DNA from: Ditylenchus dipsaci | Taxonomy: Eukaryota > Nematoda > Chromadorea > Rhabditida > Anguinidae | NCBI GenBank assembly: GCA_004194705.1 | Contig: SADC01000011.1 | Location: 243,310-307,309, forward strand | DNA length: 64,000 nt | Direction: 5' to 3' | Part shown: piece by piece, positions 55,664 through 64,000 of the stretch | How the letters are laid out: every line of letters begins with the position of its first letter | How positions within the stretch are numbered: position 1 is the stretch's first letter | The notes under the pieces: model-generated | What the model was told of the DNA's origin: nothing | Databases searched by the model: none | The model's input: the letters and a program-made list of their open reading frames with translations, nothing else | Program-made: the position numbers and the translations under genes

Positions 55664-58600
55664 ATGAACAACATTTGTATATTTTTGTCTCACTTATTGT
55701 TTGAAGTTATCAAACATCTGGCTTTTTACTACAAGTCTTTTGTGGAACAAGACTTAGAGATGCGCACTCAGCCTGGCCAAATCGTTTTATGTACGAGAAT
55801 GGGAGAAGATCTAAATGATTTTATTAAGCTGGAAGATGATGAAATTATAATAAAAAAAATCGTTCCTCTGCCTTTCGCAGGTTTCCAATTCCAATACTTC
55901 TCCACTAAACTCTACCAGTTAGCCCTGGACTACAAAACTTTAATGGTGAAAATGCAACTGATCTTTGCACCATGGTATTCCAAGCCATTGGTGTTTATGA
56001 ACAAATCATGCGGGCAATGGCCAGTGAAATGTTCTTGGTTAGCAAAATGTCAGAAAAGCAGTTCACAGACATCTACAAAAAGGATATGACAAAAGAAGAA
56101 TATTTAGACCAACTGATTCAAAAGTTTGAAAAAATAGTTGATTACCGCATGGATTCGTATAACAGCGCTATTAACAGCATAATACTGAAAATGTAGATAT
56201 AACAAAATAAAATATTGGATCAGAGAAATGTATGCTTTTGACAGGGATGTCTACAAAAAAGCTGAAATCTACTGGATAGATCAAAGGCATGAGCGCAAAA
56301 TCATGAGTCCAGAAGACAATAAGTGGTGGGAAAAAGAAACAGGTTGATTTTTTTTAATTTTGTAAAGGTAAAACTTTTTTAACTTAGTGATAGTGAATAT
56401 AAAACCCCTTTGAGGGTGAGCTCGAAAAATACCGCGGTCCACTTGTTTTTTTCCCCCTTTTAGTAACTAAAGATAGAAACAAAAATTCGAAAATACAACA
56501 AAGTTTCAAAAACCATTTATTTATGATCATGGGCCCAGATCTCAACAGATTTGATTTAAAGTCGCGTGCAGAATATCTAATGACACCAAACTTTCATGGG
56601 CTAGGAGAAAAAGGTCGCGAGGTTTCCTTGTTAGACAATGGTTGGCCATTTTATGCTTGAACAAACTCAAACGTGTTTTTTCATGGATAAATCTTATATC
56701 TGCCTTGTTCTGGATGAAAAGTGCCTTGTTTTTGGCTGAAAAGTGACTTGTTTTTTCTTTTAGTCACAGCAGCATGTATACTTGCCATTTTTTCAAAGTG
56801 ATGAATATCACGTAGCCCTGCTCTTCTGGTTCCTAACGGCGTATTGTTTGTTGCAACATCTTTGCACAAACTAGCAGAGACGCCTCGAAATATGAAGCAA
56901 TTCGGGAAAATGATTTGATTCAAACTTTCACCTTTTTGTGCTGAATTTTAAAGAAATGTTGCAACAAACAATACGACGTTAGAAACTAGATGAAGAGGGC
57001 TACGTGATAGTGTCATCACTTTGAAAAAATTGCTACTATACTTGCTGTTGTGACTAAAAGAAAAAAATAAGGCACTTTTCATCCAGAACAAGGCACATTT
57101 AATTCTCGTCCATTTTTTATTTTAGCTATATAGAGTTTAGTGCTTTGAAATCTTGACATTGGCAATTGGTCTTTTACGGATATTTTAGTCAAAAGATAAC
57201 AGAGGTGGGCATCTATTAAAGAGTCAGCTTCTAATAGAGATATACGGCGTTACTCGGTTTTAGACCCCCCCCCTAAACAGCTCCTCGGGAATACCCCCTC
57301 CCAATAATTTTTAAGCTCAGCAATGCTTACAAAAGAGTAGCGTCGAATATACGGTAGTCGAAAAAAAGTAAAAAAATTAGAGTCAATTAGGTCAGCGTTC
57401 TGCCATGGAAATCTGAATTTTTCTACAACAATTTTGTCCACCAATGCTCAAAAGATGGTCTTTGTAAAGTATTTTGAGTAATTTTGATCTTTTTAACAAA
57501 TTTTCTTGCTGGAACAATGCGAACAAGGTCTCTAAATTATGAATGATCACAAGTATTGCTTGGATTTATATTGGGGTAGGTCTGTGTGCTCATCTATATT
57601 ATTCTTACCTGTTTTCCTATTAGAAACTATGCTATAAATGGCTTACTTTTGCAGGTGAACAAGGATTTTTCAAGCGTTTTGCAGCCAAACTGTTCTCTTT
57701 TAAACGCTCAAGTATGAAGTTGATGGGCCTCAGTCATGAGTTTAAAACTTTTATGAAAGAGTTTAGAAGTAAGCCATTTTTAGGACTGTAAGGCTCAATT
57801 GAAAACACCGTCGAAATACAGGGTGTTTTTTTTTATTAAAATCGTTTTACTCTGTATAATTTTTTTTTGCTCAAACACTTTCAAGCCTTCCCTTAGCACT
57901 GACGACGTACTTTTTCGTTTTTACAAAAAAAAAATTAATTTCGGTTTCGGAAAAATCGATTAAAAAGTTGTGACATTTCTTGACAAGCTGTCAATCAATA
58001 TGATCAAAAATTCAATTTATGGTTGAGTGTTATTTAAACATCGTATATCCATGTTGTAGTGCAGATTCAGAGCTACAAAATGTATTTTACAGATTTTTTT
58101 GCATGTAAGATTGTCAAGATATGGTTCTCTTAAACAAATATTTTTGCAAAAAATAAGCGAAATTCGAAAAATGAAGAAAACATGAATTTTAGTCATTTTC
58201 AATTTTTAAAAAATAGCCATATTTCAAAATTCTCAAATTCAAAAAATTTCTGAATATTGGGTTTTGTAGTTCTTTGAACTGCGCTACAATTAGCATCAAA
58301 AATGTTTGCATCACTAAAAAAATAAAAATTTTATCGGCTAAAATAGTGAAAATTGCTGTAAAGTTTCAAAAACGTCTCAACTTTTTAATCGATTTTTCCA
58401 CAACCAAAATTGAATTTTTTTGTAAAAAAAAAAAGAAAATTACGTCGTCAATGGTAAGGTAAGGGCTTTCAAACGAGCATGAACTTTCTTGAAAGAGTTT
58501 GAGCAAACAAAATTCAAATATAAATGTTGCATGCGCTTGAATTTTAACTTTAAGTTCGAACTTCAACTCTATAATTGATGCACAAATCTGAACTTTAAGG

Positions 58601-61600
58601 CCATGGGCACGCGTTTTGGACTGTCCCCCGCCAATTCAATATTTTCATTTGACTGCTGTGCAAATTTTTCAGCTCGGTTTCTAACGAAACAAAGCCTAGA
58701 ATTTAATTTAGTCATAGTTGTGTTAGAAACCAAGTAAAGATCCGTTCAGAAGTTCAATGGTTAGGGAAATTTTTTCGAATTTGCAGGAGACAACCGTTGT
58801 CGGAGACGGCAATGGTCCTTTAAACATTAAGATAATGTTCGACTTCAACTTTAACTGTATGCATCAATTTTAACACTAACTAACTGTAACTTCAAACTAT
58901 AACTTTGAACTTTATAATTGCATTCCGCAATGATCTCAACAATGATTAAATATAAGGCTTTGAAAATCAGTGCAGAACTTTTTAACTACTCGTTAGTAGT
59001 TTATGGCCCGAAAATGAAGCGCAGGTTCGATCCCACGTAGTGGCACGTTATATATTCTGGCTTGCTTGACCAATTTTTAGAAGTAATTTGGTCACTGATT
59101 ATAAATTTGGCGTCAAGAAGTCAAAATGCTTCTCAAAGTTGATCAAGCAAGCCGAAATAAATATGATGCTTATAAATTCGGTCGAACCTGTGAACCATTC
59201 TGGGCCATAAACTACTAGCGCCCATCCACTTCGCCATGCATGAAAGAAATATTTAGTCACAGAAAGGACATTAATATTTTTAGCTTGGCCCCTGTTGAAT
59301 TTGACATTCAAAAACAGCGTGTTCCAGGTCAAAAATTAGCATAAATTTAGGAATGTTCATATCCAAACCTAATCTCAATCCCTACAGAGACATCAGTTCT
59401 AATGGTAAATTTTATTTTTTCTATTTTCGATATGTTTTGGTTCCAAATCATGTTGATCGACAATCTTTGGCTAAACTGTACAATCCGCCCCGTCTTCGAA
59501 ACCCTCAAACATGTTTTTTTGCTTTTTAGGCCTTAAAAGTTTAGAACATATTTTCAGGTTGCGGAAAGACATTTGGTTTTTTTCAAAGTTAAAATTTTGA
59601 CATTTTGCCTTGGATCCCCTTTTCTTCGAATCTTGGTGGCTTGAACCGTTTTACAATATGACTCCATGAGCTTAGGCAAGGGTAGGCCTTTTTAAAAAAC
59701 ATATACAGTCAAACCTCGTCAACTAAAAAAGCTTGGTTTTTTACCCCGGTTTCTGAATATTTTGCTAGTTCTGTTTTGACAGTCTGGTTGCAAATATCGT
59801 GAGGATTCCGATTTTGCCGATCGTTTTTCAGAATTATGAAAAATTCCCTCTAAACAAGCAAACCTCAATAAACCACCCCCTTTTTTAAAAAATAGGGTGG
59901 CGGTTTATAGAGGTTTTGCTCTTTTAGAGAATTTTTTTTTAATTATGAAAACGATCGGCGAAATCGGAATCCTCACGATATTTGCGACCAGACTGTCAAA
60001 AATAACTAGCAAAAATATTCAGAAACCGGGGTAAAAAAGTGCCGCACCCTAGGCGGGAATGAACTTTTTGGGGTGGCGGATTATCGAGGTTTGACTGTAC
60101 CTGTTTTTCTTAAAGGGGCATGTTCGTGCGTGATGAAACACAATTTTCAAAAAAGAAAAGCGCGAACCAGGCGTGCCAGAGATTTGAAAAAGATTTAAAT
60201 TTTGTATATGAATTTTAAATTTCGTCAAACCCAGCGATTGTGTGTGCAGCGAAAGCATGAGTACTCAACTTAACCCCTATCATTCAGCCGGGGCGTGTCC
60301 CGAGGTTGAACTGAGATGTACCTCTTCGGAGTGTCTCGAGATCTGAGTTTTGGATTCGCTGAGCCTTTGGTTCGGTTGTTGGTGCTGCTTCTTTGTTGGT
60401 TATCCCTCGATTTCGGTTCAGGTAACCGAAATCGAAAATCTTGTTTACCTGACAGATTTACAAAAAAAACGAGAAAATTCGAGAAGAGTTGGTATGAAAA
60501 ATTGGATTATTACTTGTTCCGCCCTGTTCGCTATACAGAGTGTGCAGCCACGCACAGATAGAAGGCCGAACCAAAGGCAAATCTAAAACTCGACAGAAAA
60601 CCTAAATCGAGGGATAACCACCGGAAGCAGTTACCCGAACAAACAACCGAACCAAAGGCTCAGCGAATCCAAAACTCAGATCTCGAGACACTCCGAAGAG
60701 GTACAGCTCAGTTTCAACCTCGGGACACGCCCCGCTGAATGATAGGGGTTAAGTTGAGTACTCATGCCTTTCGCTGCACACACAATCGCTGGGTTTGACG
60801 AAATTTAAAATCATATACAAAATTTAAATCTTTTTCAATTCTCTGGCACGCCTGGTTCGCGCCTTTTCTTTTTGAAAATTTGTGTTCATCGCGCACGAAC
60901 ATGCCCCTTTAAGTATCCGAAGATTAAAAAAAAAGGTGGGACCAAGGCAAAAGTCAAAACTTTAGCTTTCTCAAAAACACCAAAGTGCCTTTCGCAACCT
61001 GAAAATATTTTGTAATCCTAATGTAAACTACTAAGTAAGCCTTTTCGATCCATGTAAATTTTTTTTATTTATTGTTTCGGCAAGTAGTACCTCATTTGAA
61101 AGCTTTTTTGTTGCTGCATATAGCAAATCGCTTCGATTTACAATAATATAATTATAAGCTTTGATTTACAGCGAAAATTAGTAACTCAAGTCTTTTTCAA
61201 AAATGCGTATCTCATTGCTGCAGAAATTTAAAACAAAAAAGTTTTGTTCATCATATAGAGGTAGGGTCACATTTCATATCGCGGTAGGACTATACTTTAG
61301 TGCGGTTGCTCAAAAACGCGTTTTAAGTATTTTTTTCGACGTAATTCAATGTGAAACGTTCAAAAAACATGTTTTTAGGTGTGGGAAAAACCAAAAACCG
61401 AAAAAAAAAAATTTTTTTGAAAAATTTTCATTTTTTGGTCTAAAAATTGGTATTTTTCGGTTTTTCACAGTGTTCGATTTCCGGACAAGGCAAAAATATT
61501 GTGCATATTACATGTTTTTATTCTCGGATTCATTTCTAGGGTGAGCTAGTGTGCGCATCTCTAACTCTCAAGCCCCCACGCCCCCTCCGGGGGCGTAGGG

Positions 61601-61818
61601 GGCTTGGAGTTGAGATGCGCAAACAAGCGCACCCTAGAAACCCAAACACTCGATAAGCAAATTATGCATATATAACACGCATAATACTTTTTTTATGCAG
61701 TGGCCCTGCAAATCAAAGCATGTTATATTTCATTTTTGGTTCATTCATTTTTATTCAATCTTTGCAGATATCGCACAAGCGGATCAAATTCAGAGCCATT
61801 TTTGTGAACTAAATTCAG
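55664..61818 (+). CDS. Unrecognised helical protein, 5 exons in view (3' end not found)
   Basis: Exons 55664-55880, 55919-56192, 56224-56342, 57655-57768 and 61768-61818 join in frame. The introns are 38, 31, 1,312 and 3,999 nt. The predicted protein is charged and mostly helical: KSFVEQDLEMRTQPGQIVLC, then TMVFQAIGVYEQIMRAMASE, QLIQKFEKIVDYRMDSYNSA, KWWEKETGEQGFFKRFAAKL and NIAQADQIQSHFCELNSG. I do not recognise the family. The early helical block with Tyr and Lys pairs might be a BAR-like fold, but that is a guess. The last donor (GTAAAATAAG) is followed by no exon I can find in the remaining 2.2 kb, so the gene probably continues outside. Confidence 0.6.
56701..57094. mobile_element. Fold-back MITE in an intron
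   Basis: TGCCTTGTTCTGGATGAAAA pairs with TTTTCATCCAGAACAAGGCA, and an inner ATATCACGTAGCCCTG pairs with AGGGCTACGTGATA. A relative of the fold-backs at 9249 and 10490. Confidence 0.7.
57769..58985. other. Part of the last long intron, mostly unrecognised
   Basis: AT-rich. A fold-back at 58612-58830 (CCCCGCCAATTCAATATTTT against its inverse) matches the one at 10724-10915. No exon. Confidence 0.5.
58986..59225. repeat. tRNA-derived SINE pair in inverted orientation
   Basis: Plus strand: GTAGTTTATGGCCCGAAAAT then GGTTCGATCCCACGTAGTGG. Minus strand from 59229: TGGCGAAGTGGATGGGCGC (box A-like), then CACAGGTTCGACC (box B). It shares the GTAGTGGCAC body with the SINEs in the NAA50 intron. Confidence 0.6.
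59706..60097. mobile_element. pogo/Tc1-like MITE, 392 bp, TA target site
   Basis: TA flanks CAGTCAAACCTCGTCAACTA and TTATCGAGGTTTGACTG. An inner stem pairs CGTGAGGATTCCGATTTTGC with its inverse. Confidence 0.8.
60114..60908. mobile_element. piggyBac-like fold-back, 795 bp, TTAA target site
   Basis: TTAA at 60110-60113 and 60909-60912. AGGGGCATGTTCGTGCGTG and the inverse form the ends. The whole element is one long palindrome with inner CATTCAGCCGGGGCGTGTCC and GAGCCTTTGGTTCGGTTG arms. Confidence 0.85.
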
Positions 61819-62150
61819 GTAAAATAAGCACAAGGGTTAAGATGACAGAAAGCAGCAAGAAAAAACAAGAGTAGCAAACAAAAATAATAAAAAATATATA
61901 AAAGGACAGTTAGAAGTCTTGTCTTATCATAAATAGTTTATCTTATCAAAATTTAAAAATTGCCTTGGTCCCCCAAGGCAAAAAACCAAAAAAACACGAA
62001 AAATTTTTTTTCGGTTTTTGGTTTTTCCCCACACCTTAAAACATGTTTTTTGAACGTTTCACATTGAATTACGTCGAAAAAATACTTAAAACGCGTGTTT
62101 GAGCAACCGCACTAAAGTATAGTTTAGCCCATATCGCGATATTTCATTCA
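61282..62150. mobile_element. Fold-back element overlapping exon 61768
   Basis: Arms 61282-61420 and 62020-62150 are inverted (GTGCGGTTGCTCAAAAACGC, AATTCAATGTGAAACGTTC). A perfect 100-nt hairpin, 61537-61637 (GTGCGCATCTCTAACTCTC around CCCCCTCCGGGGG), is nested in it. The proposed exon at 61768-61818 falls between the arms, which weakens either that exon or the extent of this element. Confidence 0.6.
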
Positions 62151-64000
62151 TTTTCTTTGACTTTTCTTAAACTCTTTGACAAATAGTTTTTCACCGCCTA
62201 TAGCTAAGATTTCAGGCTACAGAATGGTATTTTTCGGGCAGGGGTTTAGAGAAATGTTGGCCTACGGAATGGCTTTTGGTCAAAAGCTTGTTTTTTGGTG
62301 GCATTGAAAAAAGTATTTTTTTGATCAAAGAAGCCATCCCGAAAGCCACAATTTTTTCAAACCCCGACCGAAAAATACCATTTCGTAGCCTGAAATCTTA
62401 GCTATCAGATGGTAAAAACTTTTTGAAGACTCTAAAAAATCAGAGAAAACGAATGAAATTTGAAATGTGACCTATTCCTATATGATGAACAACAATTTTT
62501 TGGTTTTAAATTGGAAATTGGCTTGTCCGAAAATCGTGAATTACCATACTTAAATAAAACAAGCTTTTTCGCAAAGCTAATTGATTGAAGCAATGGTCTG
62601 TCTTCGGTCCTAATTTTTGCACATGTTCTCGAGTAACTTTTTACGGAGAGTAAGGAAAAATCCTTTTTGGCCAGATTTGTTTTCTCAACTTTTCAGGGCA
62701 AAAATTTTTTTTGAATTTTGGATTTTTTGAAGGTGTTCCAGAATTTTTACGGAGCTGGGCTGACCAAAAGGGCAAACTGCAACATATCAGCTATCAACAC
62801 GAAAAAAAAGTTTGGGTCAGAATAACCAAAAATTGACACTTCTGCCCCGGACAAGCGACCAATTGCTCAAAAAATTCAAAAATTTTGAATTCGCGCCAAA
62901 ACTTGAAATTTGTTTTTGGCCGCAAAGGGCATGTGCTAAAAGGTTTTTTCAGGGCAAATTTGAATGCTAAATACAAAAAGTAAAAATAAAATATTAAAAG
63001 AAAAACAAATAAAAAAAAAAAAAATTTTTCCACAAAATCTAGCTTGCCCCCCTATGGTTTTGCGAAGAAAAATTCCAAAACAGGGCCACAAAAAAGCGTT
63101 TTCCACTAAAGAAATAGTCTTGCACATTTTTCAAACTGACCTCAAAATCTGATTTTAGGTGAGGTATGTGCAAGTCGTTTTGGCTAAAAACTCGACTTTT
63201 TAGGTCTCACCACGAATTTCTTTTTTTTGGACCTTTTTCGTCCACCTGCTATTACCTATACAGAATAAAATAGGCTAAAAGTGTAATAGTGAATTGATTG
63301 AAGCGATGGCTGATAATTCGGGCTTATTTTGCACATTCACTCAACCACTTTTTGTTTACATATGAAAAAATGCTAAAATTTTAGGGTTGGCTTCCGGAAC
63401 ATGCCCAAAAAACCGGTTTTAAAACTCGAAATTTTGACTTTTTGGAAAATGGCATTTTTGACCACTTTTTCAACTTTCTTTGGCCGTAGCGGGTTTTTGG
63501 CCGATCACACGGAGTTGCACCTTTAATTTTGGCACATCATTGGAATCTCAGCTCTCGAATGACGTATTGTCAGGAATGTCTGAACCCGGGTCATAACGAT
63601 CTGCCGCGGACAAGCCTCCAACTCAGGGCCCAAAACCGGGTTTTTCGGGGTTTTTCGCTGGGTGGCCGAAATTTTTTGTACAAAAGTGCCATTTTTGTTT
63701 AGAATCATAAAAACCACGACTTGCGCATGGAAAGTAGGGCCAACAAATCGATTGCGCATATCAGAATGGCCGAATTCGAATTTTGTGAAAATTAGCCTTG
63801 ATGTTTTGAATTTTTAATTTTCTGAAATTTCGGGGTTTTGGAGGTAATCTCCTAAGGGGCTGGGAACATCGAAATTTTTTATGTTTTGAACAAAGTTATA
63901 CTCAAAAGATGCGCGAGGAGACGGAGAACAAGATACAATTTTTTAAATTTCGATTTTGGAATCGGTATTTTTTGAGAAAAAACCGTTTTTCCGAAATTTT
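62151..64000. other. Gene-free tail of the window
   Basis: A fold-back at about 62208-62405 (GGCTACAGAATGGTATTTTT against AAATACCATTTCGTAGCC). The rest is AT-rich, with CCAAAACCGGTTTT-like words after 63380. No exon or RNA gene is supported. Confidence 0.5.

Noticed and set aside
61819..64000. Further exons of the unrecognised gene at 55664
   Set aside because: Several AG acceptors exist, but no following frame both continues the phase and looks like coding sequence.

Overview
The window is animal nuclear DNA, AT-rich and packed with transposons. It holds a handful of intron-rich genes, all on the + strand. The animal assignment rests on a clear NAA50 N-acetyltransferase gene, a CEP350-like coiled-coil gene and FLYWCH-type MULE transposases. 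Exon joins that keep the reading frame give many introns of only 31 to 60 nt. Intron size that small would fit a compact invertebrate such as a larvacean tunicate, but the species cannot be fixed from sequence alone.

Layout. 1-10222: the 3' part of a large CEP350-like gene (at least 16 exons, about 1,360 codons in view). 10223-20280: transposon tract, including a 5.4 kb fold-back MULE with a broken transposase. 20281-21436: a three-exon F-box-like gene with a repetitive Asn/Ala/Gln tail. 22732-24233: a broken duplicate of the last two CEP350-like exons. 24370-35465: hAT, piggyBac-like, MULE and Tc1/pogo elements, including a second MULE transposase joined to a copy of the F-box gene's 3' end and a small element carrying a SWIM zinc-finger exon. 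35598-38996: a ten-exon gene of unknown function with an internal tandem duplication of an exon block. 40768-42341: a decayed hAT element. 43694-44833: a short paralogue of the CEP350-like gene. 45612-53408: NAA50, whose fourth intron (7.0 kb) is a nest of at least six elements, one of which encodes a Myb/SANT-like protein. 55664-61818: an unrecognised gene that runs to or past the last exon I can place.

The dominant theme is the mobile DNA. For a dozen elements I could fix both ends from target-site duplications: 8 bp (hAT), 9 bp (MULE), TTAA (piggyBac-like) and TA (Tc1/mariner or pogo). Nearly every hAT or MULE family carries its own array of short, often palindromic motifs just inside its ends, for example GCACCGGTGC, CGGTTAACCG, GTCGCGCGAC, ACATCGATGT and ATTCGCCGTCGC. 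Elements that share the same terminal 9-mer TAGGGTTGG have quite different internal arrays. I consider this the most interesting signal in the window.

Limits. Family names rest on reading motifs by eye. Several coding exons need a 1-nt correction, mostly in homopolymers, so assembly error and true decay cannot be told apart here.
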